A stretch of 64,000 nucleotides of DNA from Polaribacter porphyrae (GCF_002954685.1 NZ_MSCN01000001.1:3346961-3410960); one strand, 5' to 3'. Counted from the first letter of the stretch, positions 1 through 9,679 are shown. Program-made: numbers and translations. The notes: a model not told the origin generated them from the sequence alone.

Positions 1-1
1 T

Positions 2-454
2 TCAATAATGGGTAAAGCCGGAATTCTAGAAGGAGGTAAAGGAGATATAATGATACCAAATGCACATATTTTTGAAGGTACAGCCGATAATTACCCTTTT
101 AAAAATGAATTATCAAAAGAAGATTTAGAAGGTTTTGGGGTGCAAGTTTTTGATGGAAGTATGGTTTCAGTTTTAGGAACCTCTTTACAAAATAAAGAAT
201 TATTAAAATTTTTCCATGATTCTACTTGGAATGTAATAGGTTTAGAAATGGAAGGTGCTCATTATCAGAAAGCGATACAATCTGCATCAAAAATTAGAGG
301 TAATATTTCTGAAGATGTAAAAGTGCGTTATGCATATTATGCGTCTGATAATCCATTAGAAACAGGAGCAACTCTAGCTTCAGGAGGATTAGGAATGACA
401 GGTGTAACACCTACTTATGCTATAACTCAAAGAATACTAGAACAAATTTTTTAA
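2..454 (+). CDS. C-terminal fragment of a nucleoside-phosphorylase-like protein (5' end outside window)
   Basis: The reading frame is open from the first bases, so this is the last ~150 residues of a longer protein. Two stretches recall the nucleoside phosphorylase/AMP nucleosidase fold: a GKAG...GDIMIP segment near the start, like the loop before the substrate-binding strand, and a GLEMEGAHY segment at about residue 80 resembling the E-M-E ribose-binding motif of that superfamily. I do not recognise the exact family, so substrate and reaction are not assigned. It ends 29 bases before the chain-length gene and may be read with the polysaccharide locus or simply be its left-hand neighbour. Confidence 0.5.
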   Translation, partial: SIMGKAGILEGGKGDIMIPNAHIFEGTADNYPFKNELSKEDLEGFGVQVFDGSMVSVLGTSLQNKELLKFFHDSTWNVIGLEMEGAHYQKAIQSASKIRGNISEDVKVRYAYYASDNPLETGATLASGGLGMTGVTPTYAITQRILEQIF

Positions 455-483
455 ATAATATTGATTTATAATCAAAGATAAAA

Positions 484-1524
484 ATGTCAACAAACCAACA
501 GAATAATAACGAAGAAGAGGTAGATTTAGGGTCTCTGTTTAAGATAATAGGTAAAGGATTTACTAATTTTTTCAATTTTATTGGAAGTATTTTTAAAAGT
601 ATTTTTGACTTTTTTATATTAATCCTTATATTTCTAAAAAGCAATGCTATAAAAATAGTAATAGCAGGTTTAGTGGGATTGGTTGCAGGTATTTTTTTAG
701 AAACAACAAAACCTACAACTTACGAATCTGAATTGTTAGTAGAACCGAATTTCAAAAGCACTAGACAATTATACGATAACGTAAATTTTTATAATGATTT
801 AGTAAAACAAAGAGATATTTTAGGTTTACAAAGAGTATTTAATCTAGATTCAGCTTATGCCTCTTCATTAAAAAGTTTTAAAATTGGTCCTGTCAAATTA
901 GATAATGATATTATAGTTGCCTACGATGAATTAATTCTTGAGATTGATACACTTACCATTAGAAGTTATGAATATGAAGACTTCAAAAACTCATTTACAG
1001 AATTTGACTATAAAATTCATAGAATTATAGTAGAAGCTGAAAAAAATGATGTTTTTGATAAACTTGATGATGTTATTATTTCATCAATTGTAAATAACAA
1101 ATATTTTAGTAGATTAAAAGAATTGACTAATGAGAACTTAAATCGAACAGATTCATTGTATCGTCAAAACTTAAGTCAACTAGATTCTTTAAGAAATGTA
1201 TATATGCAGGTAATGCTAGATGAGGCAAAGAAACTATCTAATGGAACAAATATAGACTTAGGAGGAGAAAAAAGAACAACTAAAGAATTGGAGTTATTTG
1301 AAACTAATAGAAAGATAAACAATGATTTAAAAAGAATTGCTGAAGATAAATCTGAAAAATATGAAGTGATTAATATTATCTCAGAATTTTCGCCCGTAGG
1401 AAAAAAAATACAAGGAGTAACAAAAAATTATGCCTTCTTATTAGCCTTATTAAGCGCTGGATTAATGATTGCATTTTTATTATTAGTAAAGTTAAATAAG
1501 TTTTTAGACAACTACAATAAATAA
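484..1524 (+). CDS. Wzz-like polysaccharide chain-length determinant protein
   Basis: A 346-residue inner-membrane protein with the Wzz/PCP layout: a cytoplasmic N-terminus, a first membrane helix at about residues 56-75, a large periplasmic, partly helical domain, and a second membrane helix at about 316-335 followed by a short tail. No Walker motifs or tyrosine cluster follow, so this is a co-polymerase without a fused BY-kinase. In such systems the protein sets the length of the polymer made by Wzy. It sits first in the sugar-nucleotide and glycosyltransferase run, 5 bases ahead of rfbB, which fits that role. Assignment rests on topology and context rather than on a diagnostic motif. Confidence 0.65.
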   Translation: MSTNQQNNNEEEVDLGSLFKIIGKGFTNFFNFIGSIFKSIFDFFILILIFLKSNAIKIVIAGLVGLVAGIFLETTKPTTYESELLVEPNFKSTRQLYDNVNFYNDLVKQRDILGLQRVFNLDSAYASSLKSFKIGPVKLDNDIIVAYDELILEIDTLTIRSYEYEDFKNSFTEFDYKIHRIIVEAEKNDVFDKLDDVIISSIVNNKYFSRLKELTNENLNRTDSLYRQNLSQLDSLRNVYMQVMLDEAKKLSNGTNIDLGGEKRTTKELELFETNRKINNDLKRIAEDKSEKYEVINIISEFSPVGKKIQGVTKNYAFLLALLSAGLMIAFLLLVKLNKFLDNYNK

Positions 1525-1529
1525 TAAGG

Positions 1530-2540
1530 ATGAAAAATATTCTTATTACTGGAGGAGCAGGTTTTATAGGCTCTAATTTTATTATTCATTTTTTAAACAA
1601 TAATATAAACTATAATATTGTTAATTTGGATTTACTCACTTATGCTGGGGATATAGCCTATCTAGAAGGTGTCGAAAATAACGAAAGATATTCTTTTTAC
1701 AAAGGAGACATTTGTGATAGAGAATTATTAGAAAAACTATTCAAAAAATACGATTTTCAAGGAATAATTCACTTTGCTGCTGAATCTCATGTAGATAATT
1801 CCATTAAAAACCCTGACACTTTTGTAAAAACAAATATTTTTGGAACATTCAATTTACTTGATGTAGCAAAACAATATTGGTTAGATAAAAGTTTTAAGAT
1901 TAAAAAAGAATTTAAAAATGCTAGGTTTTTGCATATTTCAACAGATGAGGTTTATGGAACTTTAGGAAAGGAAGGTTTATTCACTGAAAAGACCGCTTAT
2001 TCTCCTAATAGTCCTTATAGTGCCTCAAAAGCATCTTCTGATTTCTTGGTAAGGAGTTATTATCATACCTATGGATTGAATGTAGTTACTACAAATTGTT
2101 CAAATAATTATGGTCCACATCAGCATGATGAAAAATTAATACCAACCATTATAAGAAAAGCATTGTATGGAGAAAACATCCCTATCTATGGAGATGGGAA
2201 AAATATAAGAGACTGGTTATATGTTCTAGATCATTGTAAAGGTATAGAATTAGCTTTTAAAGAAGGTGTATCAGGGGAAACTTATAATATAGGAGGTAAA
2301 AATGAAAGAAACAATTTGTATATAGCAAATAAAATTTGCGAGATTTTAGATGAAATTCTTCCTCAAGAAACACCTTATGCATCTCAAATTAATTTTGTAA
2401 AAGATAGATCAGGTCATGATTTTAGATATGCAATAGATGCTTCAAAAATAGAAAGTGAATTAAGTTGGAAAGCTTCAGAAAATTTTGAAACAGGAATCCG
2501 AAAAACTATTAATTGGTATTTAAAAAAAATAGATTTATGA
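1530..2540 (+). CDS. rfbB: dTDP-glucose 4,6-dehydratase
   Basis: Extended short-chain dehydrogenase of 336 residues, the usual length for RmlB. The NAD-binding GGAGFIG motif is at residues 8-14, the active-site STDE stretch (Asp/Glu pair for dehydration) at 137-140, and the catalytic Tyr163/Lys167 of YSASK follow. It converts dTDP-glucose to dTDP-4-keto-6-deoxyglucose, the second step toward dTDP-rhamnose and related deoxysugars. The stop codon overlaps the rfbA start as ATGA, so the two are probably translationally coupled. Confidence 0.96.
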   Translation: MKNILITGGAGFIGSNFIIHFLNNNINYNIVNLDLLTYAGDIAYLEGVENNERYSFYKGDICDRELLEKLFKKYDFQGIIHFAAESHVDNSIKNPDTFVKTNIFGTFNLLDVAKQYWLDKSFKIKKEFKNARFLHISTDEVYGTLGKEGLFTEKTAYSPNSPYSASKASSDFLVRSYYHTYGLNVVTTNCSNNYGPHQHDEKLIPTIIRKALYGENIPIYGDGKNIRDWLYVLDHCKGIELAFKEGVSGETYNIGGKNERNNLYIANKICEILDEILPQETPYASQINFVKDRSGHDFRYAIDASKIESELSWKASENFETGIRKTINWYLKKIDL

Positions 2541-3394
2541 AAGGAATAGTTTTAGCTGGAGGCTCAGGAACAAGATTACATCCACTTACCATTTCAGTAA
2601 GTAAGCAATTAATGCCTGTCTATGACAAACCCATGATTTATTATCCTTTATCAACTTTAATCTCTGCAGGTATTAATGAAATTCTTATTATTTCTACATC
2701 AAGGGATTTACCTTTGTTTCAAAACCTATTAGGGAATGGTTGTCAAATCGGATGTAAGTTCGAATACGCTGTTCAAGAAAATCCAAATGGTCTAGCAGAA
2801 GCATTTTTAATTGGAGAGAGTTTTATTAGAGATGATAAAGTTGCTTTAATTTTAGGCGATAATATTTTTTATGGTTCAGGCTTATCAAAATTACTCAAAA
2901 AAAATACAAACCCGATAGGAGGAATAGTTTATGCATATCACGTAAACGATCCAGAAAGATATGGAGTAGTTGAGTTTGATGAGTATCAAAAAGTAATTTC
3001 TATTGAAGAAAAACCAACGCAACCAAAATCTAATTTTGCAATTCCAGGAATCTATTTTTATGATAATACTGTTATTAAAAAAGCTAAAAAAATACAACCA
3101 AGTAAAAGAGGAGAATTAGAAATTACGGATATTAATAAAGCCTATTTACAAGAAAATAAACTTCAAGTAAGTATTTTAGACAGAGGAACAGCTTGGTTAG
3201 ACACTGGTACATTTGATTCTTTAATGCAGGCGAGTCAATTTGTACAAGTAATTGAAGAGCGTCAAGGATTAAAAGTGGGTGCTATTGAAGAAACAGCTTA
3301 TAGGGCTGGGTTTATTACTAAAGAAGAATTACAAAGAAAATTGCAACCACTCTTAAAAAGTGGTTATGGAAAAAACACAATAAATATTTTATGA
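2537..3394 (+). CDS. rfbA: glucose-1-phosphate thymidylyltransferase
   Basis: RmlA of about 285 residues. The N-terminal GGSGTRLHPLT nucleotide-binding signature starts at residue 8, followed by the conserved lysine of SKQLMPVYDKPMIYYPL and the GDNIFYG metal/sugar-binding loop. It makes dTDP-glucose from glucose-1-phosphate and dTTP. The start is taken at 2537, where ATG overlaps the rfbB stop; an in-frame start at 2513 would add eight residues not seen in the family. It overlaps rfbC by the same ATGA arrangement, giving a tight rfbBAC module. Confidence 0.96.
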   Translation: MKGIVLAGGSGTRLHPLTISVSKQLMPVYDKPMIYYPLSTLISAGINEILIISTSRDLPLFQNLLGNGCQIGCKFEYAVQENPNGLAEAFLIGESFIRDDKVALILGDNIFYGSGLSKLLKKNTNPIGGIVYAYHVNDPERYGVVEFDEYQKVISIEEKPTQPKSNFAIPGIYFYDNTVIKKAKKIQPSKRGELEITDINKAYLQENKLQVSILDRGTAWLDTGTFDSLMQASQFVQVIEERQGLKVGAIEETAYRAGFITKEELQRKLQPLLKSGYGKNTINIL

Positions 3395-3930
3395 AGGTAA
3401 CCGAAACTTTTTTAAAAGGTTGTTTTATAATAGAGCCATTAATTTATAAAGACAATAGAGGTTGTTTTTTTGAGAGTTTTAATCATCAAAAATTTGAAAA
3501 AGCGATTGGTCAAAAAATAAATTTTGTACAAGACAATCAATCATTTTCTAAAAAAGGGGTAATAAGAGCTCTGCATATGCAAAGAGAACCTTATGCTCAA
3601 GCAAAATTGGTGCGAGTTATAAAAGGTAGAGTGCTAGATGTTGCTGTAGATGTAAGAAAGGGTTCTTTAACTTATGGCAAATATTTCTCTATAGAATTAT
3701 CAGAAGAAAATAACACACAATTATTTGTACCCAAAGGATTTTTACATGGTTTTTCTACTATAGAAGACAATACAATTTTTGCTTATAAATGTGATAATTA
3801 TTATAATAAAGACTTCGAATATGGTGTAATTTACAATGACAAAGATTTGAATATTGATTGGAAGATTGATGATGATATTATTTTATCTGATAAAGATAAA
3901 GAGTTACCACTATTTGAGATGTTGCTCTAA
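3391..3930 (+). CDS. rfbC: dTDP-4-dehydrorhamnose 3,5-epimerase
   Basis: RmlC cupin of 179 residues. The catalytic histidine lies at 62 in RALHMQ (RGLHxQ in most homologues), the FxPxGFxHGF block at 112-121 and the conserved tyrosine near 137. It epimerises C3 and C5 of dTDP-4-keto-6-deoxyglucose. The final reductase rfbD (rmlD), which would complete dTDP-L-rhamnose, is not in this window. Coupled to rfbA through an ATGA overlap. Confidence 0.95.
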   Translation: MKVTETFLKGCFIIEPLIYKDNRGCFFESFNHQKFEKAIGQKINFVQDNQSFSKKGVIRALHMQREPYAQAKLVRVIKGRVLDVAVDVRKGSLTYGKYFSIELSEENNTQLFVPKGFLHGFSTIEDNTIFAYKCDNYYNKDFEYGVIYNDKDLNIDWKIDDDIILSDKDKELPLFEMLL

Positions 3931-3980
3931 TCTCTTTAAATAAAAATTTTGCTTTATAACTGTAAAAACCTGATATATTA

Positions 3981-5273
3981 GTGGACAGAAATAAAATACT
4001 TTTTAAAAATATTTCTTTAGGACTTATATATAAGACTATTAATATTGGTATTGTATTTGTTAACATACCTCTAATACTAAATTATTTAGAAGAAGAAAAA
4101 TATGGTATATGGGTAACTATATTTTCTGTTGTTAATATTGTCTTTTCTATGGATGGAGGTATAGGAAATGGTTTGAAAACGAAGTTGGCAAGTGCTATAA
4201 GTGTAAATGATCTCCAATTATCAAAATCATATATAGCAACATCATATGTAATTGTAGCTTCAACTTCATTAATCATATTTTTTTTATTAGGATTAGCAAC
4301 TTTTTTTTTAAATCTAAAAACCTTTTTAAATACAAGCTTAGAGAATTCAGAATTAAAGTTAATTTTTTCACTAACTGTAATAATGATTACAATAGGTTTT
4401 GTTTTAAACCTTTACAAATCTTTCTTTTACGCAAAGCATGAGGCAGCAAAAATAGAGTTGTCAATGCTACTTTGTCAAATTATAATTTTTAGTTCTGTAG
4501 TTTGCCTATTATATTATTTCCCAAGTAATCTTTTATTTATAGCTTTAGTATATGGTATCTCAAACATTTTAATAGCGCTAGTTTTCACTACACTTTTTTT
4601 TAAAGAAAATCCAGACTTAATTCCTTCTTTATCAGATTTTAAAAAAAGTAAAGTGAAGGAGCTAATGGGTTTAAGTATAAATTTTTTCATTATACAACTT
4701 TCATTAATTGTTATTTTATCAACAGATAATTTAATAATAAGCAATTCTTTAGGTCCTGAAGAGGTAACAAGTTATGATGTGGTTTATAAGTTATTTACGT
4801 TATTAATAACGCTATCTGTAATTTTTCAAGATCCCTTTTGGGCTCTTTATACTGATGCATATAAAAAAAATGATTTTATCTGGATTAAGAAAACAATAAA
4901 AAGGTTAAATTACCTTTTTGTACCTTTTTGTTTAATAGTATTATTACTATTTTTATTTTCAGATTATTTTATAAAAGTATGGCTACAAAGAAATTTAGAT
5001 ATTTCAAAAGAATTGATTTTTTTTACATCAATTTTTGTATTAATAAGAGTTTATAGCGTTATTTACACTCAATTTTTAAATGCAATAGGTGTTATAAAAC
5101 TACAAATGTGGTTATATGTTTTTGGAGCAATTATAAACATTCCTTTATCTTATTATTTTGTACAAAATTTAAATTTAGGTAATAGTGGTGTTGTTTTGGG
5201 AACTATATGTAGCCTTATAAGTATAGCATTAATACTACCTTTCCAAACCTATAAATTGTTAAAAAGTAAATGA
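3981..5273 (+). CDS. Wzx-type polysaccharide flippase (MATE-like/PST family)
   Basis: A 430-residue highly hydrophobic protein with about 12 predicted membrane helices and short charged loops, typical of O-antigen/capsule repeat-unit flippases. The start is a GTG at 3981, 50 bases after rfbC; the first helix begins about ten residues later. It should move undecaprenyl-diphosphate-linked repeat units from the cytoplasmic to the periplasmic face of the inner membrane. It overlaps the following methyltransferase by ATGA. There is no single motif for this family, so the call rests on topology, length and position among glycosyltransferases. Confidence 0.82.
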   Translation: MDRNKILFKNISLGLIYKTINIGIVFVNIPLILNYLEEEKYGIWVTIFSVVNIVFSMDGGIGNGLKTKLASAISVNDLQLSKSYIATSYVIVASTSLIIFFLLGLATFFLNLKTFLNTSLENSELKLIFSLTVIMITIGFVLNLYKSFFYAKHEAAKIELSMLLCQIIIFSSVVCLLYYFPSNLLFIALVYGISNILIALVFTTLFFKENPDLIPSLSDFKKSKVKELMGLSINFFIIQLSLIVILSTDNLIISNSLGPEEVTSYDVVYKLFTLLITLSVIFQDPFWALYTDAYKKNDFIWIKKTIKRLNYLFVPFCLIVLLLFLFSDYFIKVWLQRNLDISKELIFFTSIFVLIRVYSVIYTQFLNAIGVIKLQMWLYVFGAIINIPLSYYFVQNLNLGNSGVVLGTICSLISIALILPFQTYKLLKSK

Positions 5274-5983
5274 AATTAATTCAAGTTATTAGAGCAGTAT
5301 TAAATCCCTTAAAACTAGATTTAAAGATTTATCCAAGAGAAGATTTTAGAAGAAGAATACTACTCATAAAAACAAATGGAATAAACAAAATTCTTGATGT
5401 TGGTGCAAATAGTGGACAATATGCCCAACAAATATTTGATTTAGGTTTTTCTGGAAAAATATTATCATTTGAACCAGTACCAAGTATTTATAAAAAATTA
5501 CTAAAAAACTCTTCAAAGAAAACAAATTGGGAAGCTTTTAATTTTGGACTTGGAAATAAAGATGTAGAGTTAGATATTAATATTTCTGAAAATACATACA
5601 GTACTTCTTTATTAAAAATAATGCCAAATCATGTAAAAAGTGCTCCAGAATCTAAAGTGGTTTCAACAGAAAAAGTGATTATAAAAAAGCTAGATACTAT
5701 TTTTGATGAAGTAGTAGATGATCAAGATTCAGTTTTACTAAAAATTGATGTGCAAGGTTTTGAAAAAAACGTATTAGAAGGAGCAGAAAATACTTTACGA
5801 AAAATAAAAGGAATACAAATAGAAATGTCTATAGAAGAATTGTATCAAAATGAAACTTTATTCTCAGAAATGTTAGTTTATATTGAGTCTTTAGGGTTTT
5901 CTTTGCATAGTTTAGAAAACGGATTTTACAACTCAAAAACAGGGAAGCTATTACAAGTTGATGGTGTTTTTTTTAGAAAATAA
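5270..5983 (+). CDS. FkbM family methyltransferase
   Basis: SAM-dependent methyltransferase of 237 residues. The SAM-binding motif DVGANSGQYA is at residues 43-52; the FEPVP acidic loop follows, and the family-typical LKIDVQGFEKNVLEGAE block lies at about 158-174. FkbM enzymes usually O-methylate sugars or other hydroxyl groups, and in a polysaccharide locus the likely substrate is a sugar residue of the repeat unit. Coupled by ATGA overlap to the flippase gene. The methylation position cannot be read from sequence. Confidence 0.88.
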   Translation: MKLIQVIRAVLNPLKLDLKIYPREDFRRRILLIKTNGINKILDVGANSGQYAQQIFDLGFSGKILSFEPVPSIYKKLLKNSSKKTNWEAFNFGLGNKDVELDINISENTYSTSLLKIMPNHVKSAPESKVVSTEKVIIKKLDTIFDEVVDDQDSVLLKIDVQGFEKNVLEGAENTLRKIKGIQIEMSIEELYQNETLFSEMLVYIESLGFSLHSLENGFYNSKTGKLLQVDGVFFRK

Positions 5984-6094
5984 ACTTATCTTTATACTTC
6001 TTACGTTATTACATAGAAAGATAATTTAGAAATATTAGTAATTAAATTTTTAGATTTTTATTTACTTTTTTTTTATAACATTTAAAAATATATA

Positions 6095-7042
6095 ATGCTC
6101 ATTATAGCTGGTAAAATTTTAGATTTAATATTACTACCGTTTGTAGTTTTTTCTGCTTTCTTATTAAAATTTTTGAGAAAAATAGGGCTTCATAAATTTA
6201 AATATTCTAGGAGAATTCTACTTAATATAGGGGTATTACCAATAATTGACCATTATTATGACCCTTTTTTACACAAAAAAGATCTTAAAAAGCCATTAGA
6301 ACAAGCTAGAGATTTACCAGCTATTAACTTTAATGTAGATGAACAATTAAAACTTTTAAATTCTTTCAATTACTCTCAAGAATTTAAAAATGTTCCCACT
6401 AATTATGAAAATGAGTTAACTTTTCATTTTAAGAATGGTTCTTTTTGTTCTGGAGATGCTGAATATTGGTATAATATAATAAGACATAAAAAACCAAATA
6501 AAATTATTGAGATTGGTTCTGGTCATTCAACTAAAATGGCTCGAAAAGCTATTTTAAAAAACCAACAAGAAAATCCAAATTATACTTGTTTGCACACTTG
6601 TATAGAACCTTATGAAATGCCATGGCTTGAGAAATTAGGAATAAAAATTATAAGAGATAAAGTAGAAAATATAAATATCAACTTTTTTAAGGCTTTAGAT
6701 AAAAATGATATTTTATTTATAGATTCTTCTCATATAATAAAACCTCAAGGAGATGTATTGTATGAATTTTTAGAAATACTACCCATACTTAATAAAGGAG
6801 TTATTGTTCATGTACACGATATATTTACTCCAAGAGATTATCTAGACGAATGGGTTTTTAAAGAGTATAAACTTTGGAACGAACAATATTTATTAGAAGC
6901 CTTCTTGTGTAATAATGAAAGTTGGAGAATAATAGGAGCTGTTAACTTTCTAAAAAATAATTATTTTGATGAAATTTTGTTAAAATGCCCTAGATTAACA
7001 AAAGATAGAGAACCTGGGTCTTTTTACATTGTTAAAAATTAA
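6095..7042 (+). CDS. membrane-anchored class I SAM-dependent methyltransferase-like protein
   Basis: A 315-residue protein with an N-terminal hydrophobic helix (residues about 4-27) and a Rossmann core. Motif I is IIEIGSGHSTKMA at about 137-149, a Glu for SAM ribose (CIEPYE) follows, and a DILFIDSSHIIKPQGD segment then HVHDIF resemble metal-dependent O-methyltransferases and the Methyltransf_24 group. Probably modifies a glycan or lipid-linked intermediate at the membrane. It is preceded by 111 bases with no gene and no clear promoter; its end runs up to the following GT2 gene. Confidence 0.72.
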   Translation: MLIIAGKILDLILLPFVVFSAFLLKFLRKIGLHKFKYSRRILLNIGVLPIIDHYYDPFLHKKDLKKPLEQARDLPAINFNVDEQLKLLNSFNYSQEFKNVPTNYENELTFHFKNGSFCSGDAEYWYNIIRHKKPNKIIEIGSGHSTKMARKAILKNQQENPNYTCLHTCIEPYEMPWLEKLGIKIIRDKVENININFFKALDKNDILFIDSSHIIKPQGDVLYEFLEILPILNKGVIVHVHDIFTPRDYLDEWVFKEYKLWNEQYLLEAFLCNNESWRIIGAVNFLKNNYFDEILLKCPRLTKDREPGSFYIVKN

Positions 7043-7064
7043 TCCTCTGTTATATTTTAATGTA

Positions 7065-7835
7065 ATGAATATTCCGTTATTAAGTATTATAACTGCAACT
7101 TTTAATAGTGAATTAACATTAGAGGAAACTATTGAATCTTTATTAAATCAAAATTACACAAATTTTGAATACATTCTTATTGATGGAAAATCAAATGATA
7201 AAACATTACAAATTATTAAAAAATATGAATCTATTTTTAGCCAAAAAAAGATACCTTATTATTGGATAAGCGAAAATGATACAGGAATTTACAATGCTTG
7301 GAATAAAGGGTTAAAACTTGCATCAGGTAGTTGGATTTCTTTTCTAGGTTCAGATGATATATATTTAGAAGGTGTATTAAAGAAGTATGCAAATTTAGCA
7401 ATACGAAATAGAGATATAGATTTTATCCATTCTAAAGTAAAATTGATGAAAGATAATAAAGAAATTTTTGTTGTATCTGATAGGTGGAAGTGGAATGATT
7501 TTAAAAGACAAATGAAAATTGCTCATGTTGGGTCTTTTCATAATAAAAATTATTTTAGTAAATATGGTATTTTTAATGAAAATTATAAGATTGCTGGAGA
7601 CTATGAAATGCTTTTAAGAGCAAAACATAATTTAAAAACATTATTTTTTGATGAATTTACAGCTTTAATGAAAGATGGTGGAATTAGTAATAAAAATGTA
7701 ATAAAGGCTTTTAAAGAAGTAAGAAAAGCTAGAATTTATGTAGCAGCTATAAATAAAAGAACTGCTTTTTTAGATTTTTATATTAGTATTATTAAATACT
7801 ATCTTTCTAGAGTAAAAAAAATGATTTCACAATAA
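7065..7835 (+). CDS. GT2 family glycosyltransferase
   Basis: GT-A fold enzyme beginning LSIITATFNSELTLEETIESLLNQ, the nucleotide-sugar-binding N-terminus of family 2. The IDGKSNDKT block follows, and a GSDD metal-binding motif (in place of DxD) comes about 80 residues in. The ATG at 7065 is chosen because it lies directly before the first beta strand; an upstream TTG would add 12 residues overlapping the methyltransferase. It probably adds one sugar to the lipid-linked repeat unit; donor and acceptor are unknown. Confidence 0.9.
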   Translation: MNIPLLSIITATFNSELTLEETIESLLNQNYTNFEYILIDGKSNDKTLQIIKKYESIFSQKKIPYYWISENDTGIYNAWNKGLKLASGSWISFLGSDDIYLEGVLKKYANLAIRNRDIDFIHSKVKLMKDNKEIFVVSDRWKWNDFKRQMKIAHVGSFHNKNYFSKYGIFNENYKIAGDYEMLLRAKHNLKTLFFDEFTALMKDGGISNKNVIKAFKEVRKARIYVAAINKRTAFLDFYISIIKYYLSRVKKMISQ

Positions 7836-7840
7836 ATTAT

Positions 7841-8515
7841 ATGATAAAAGAATTCTACCAGAATCAACTAAAAAAAAGAGGAAAAAATTATACTCTCGAT
7901 GATAAAATACCTAACTCTTTATTAATTTACTCTTTGGTAAACAGGGTTTCTATGTTACTAAAAGGTTTTATAAAATTAAGGAAGAAAGTTTTTGTTGGGA
8001 AAAAAGTTGTTTTTTTAAATAAAAAAAACATACATTTTGGAAGCAATGTGACCATTGAAAATAGTTGCTTTATCGATGGTTATGCAATTAACGGTGTTAA
8101 ACTTGGAAATAATGTAAAAATAGGAGCATTTTCTAGTGTTTCATGCACAAGTCATATGTCCAAAATGGGTAAAGGATTAAAAATTGGAGATAATAGTGGA
8201 GTTGGAAGGTTTACTGAATTTGGAGCCTCTGGAGGTATAATAATAGGAGAAGATGTGATTATGGGTTCGTATATAAGTTTTCATTCAGAAAATCATAACT
8301 TTAAAAATCATAACAAGAAGATAAGAGAGCAAGGTGTTACATCAGAAGGAATAATATTGGGTAATAATTTATGGGTAGGTGCAAAAGCAACATTTTTAGA
8401 TGGTTGTAAAATTGGTAATAATTCTGTAGTTGCTGCTGGAGCTGTAGTAAAAGGAGTGTTTCCAGATAATGTTGTAATAGGTGGTGTACCAGCAAAAATT
8501 ATTAAATATTTGTAG
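7841..8515 (+). CDS. hexapeptide-repeat acyltransferase (left-handed beta-helix)
   Basis: A 224-residue protein with an N-terminal helical lead and then many [LIV]-G-x4 hexapeptide repeats (for example KIGAFSSV, IIIGEDVIMGSY, KIGNNSVVAAGAVV). The C-terminal block NVVIGGVPAKIIKYL is typical of the WbbJ/VatB/NodL group of O-acetyltransferases. The SFHSENHNF stretch supplies the likely catalytic histidine. It likely O-acetylates a sugar of the polymer using acetyl-CoA. It lies 5 bases after the GT2 gene and 3 bases before the GT4 gene, so it is part of the same transcript. Confidence 0.88.
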   Translation: MIKEFYQNQLKKRGKNYTLDDKIPNSLLIYSLVNRVSMLLKGFIKLRKKVFVGKKVVFLNKKNIHFGSNVTIENSCFIDGYAINGVKLGNNVKIGAFSSVSCTSHMSKMGKGLKIGDNSGVGRFTEFGASGGIIIGEDVIMGSYISFHSENHNFKNHNKKIREQGVTSEGIILGNNLWVGAKATFLDGCKIGNNSVVAAGAVVKGVFPDNVVIGGVPAKIIKYL

Positions 8516-8518
8516 AAA

Positions 8519-9679
8519 ATGAGAACAATACTCTTTATTCATCAATCTGCAGATTTATATGGTTCAGACAAAACACTTTTATATTTAGTAAATGCTGTCA
8601 AAGAAGAAATGAAACCAATAGTCATCATTCCAGAAAATGGCCCACTGGTTGAAGAATTAAAAAAAATAGATATTGAATATTTTATCTCTCCTGTTGTAAA
8701 AATATCTAGACAATTATTTACGATATCAGGAATTCTTAAACTTCCTTTTCATATTTTTAAATCTGTTCGAAATTTAAAAAAAGTATTAGGAAATCATAAA
8801 ATAGATATTATTCATTCTAATACATTAGCAGTATTTCTTGGAGCTTTTTATAGTAGAAAACATAAAATAAAGCATATTTGGCATGTTCATGAAATTATCA
8901 AACACCCAAAGATTGTTGCAAAAGTATATCCTTATTTAGTAAATATTTTTTCTGATAAAGTTGTGTTTAATTCAATTGCTTCACAAAATCAAATGTTGAA
9001 GATTAATCCTAAACTAAATAAAAAGTCTTTAGTAATTCATAATGGATTAGAAAGAAACAAATCTTTTTTAAAACCAAAAGAAAGAAAGTTAATTAGAGAA
9101 CGATTATTCGATTTAATTAACGATTCGTCTATTATTATAGGTTTAGTTGGAAGAATAAATAAACATAAAGGGCAATTTTTATTACTAGAGACCTTTGAAA
9201 AACTAAAAAAAGAACATTTAGAAAATATTTATTTATTGTTCATTGGGTCAACTACTGTTGAACAAAAATTTTTATTAGATCATTTAAATGAAGAAATTAA
9301 AAAAAGAAATCTATCAAACATTGTTAAAATAATTGATTTTCAAAAAGATATTTGGAAATATTATGACTGTTTAGATATTGTTGCAGTACCTACTACAGAT
9401 CCTGAACCTTTTGGATTAGTTGCTCTTGAAGGAATGTTATCAAGAAAAGCAGTCATAGCTGCAAATCATGGAGGATTAAAAGAAATAGTTTTAGATAATA
9501 AAACCGGATTTTTATTTAAACCAAATGACGTTAGTGATTTAAAAAAATTATTAGATACCATTATTAAAAATAAAAATTTAATGAATAGTTTTGGTGAAGA
9601 AGGAGAAAAAAGAGCAAAGTCAATTTTTTCTTTAAATAGCTACATCGTTAAATTTAAAGATTTATATTATTCATTTTGA
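8519..9679 (+). CDS. GT4 family glycosyltransferase
   Basis: GT-B fold enzyme of 386 residues. The N-terminal half starts FIHQSADLYGSDKTLLYLV, the acceptor-side glycine/serine loop of GT4 enzymes; the C-terminal half has LVGRINKHKGQFLLLE and the EPFGLVALEGM motif (E-x7-E of retaining GT4 transferases). It should extend the repeat unit on the cytoplasmic face. Its stop overlaps the TTG start of the following membrane protein (TTGA). Confidence 0.9.
   Translation: MRTILFIHQSADLYGSDKTLLYLVNAVKEEMKPIVIIPENGPLVEELKKIDIEYFISPVVKISRQLFTISGILKLPFHIFKSVRNLKKVLGNHKIDIIHSNTLAVFLGAFYSRKHKIKHIWHVHEIIKHPKIVAKVYPYLVNIFSDKVVFNSIASQNQMLKINPKLNKKSLVIHNGLERNKSFLKPKERKLIRERLFDLINDSSIIIGLVGRINKHKGQFLLLETFEKLKKEHLENIYLLFIGSTTVEQKFLLDHLNEEIKKRNLSNIVKIIDFQKDIWKYYDCLDIVAVPTTDPEPFGLVALEGMLSRKAVIAANHGGLKEIVLDNKTGFLFKPNDVSDLKKLLDTIIKNKNLMNSFGEEGEKRAKSIFSLNSYIVKFKDLYYSF

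Noticed and set aside
2513-2536. Upstream in-frame start for rfbA
   Set aside because: It would add eight residues before the conserved MKGIVLAGG start and overlap rfbB more than the neat ATGA junction does.
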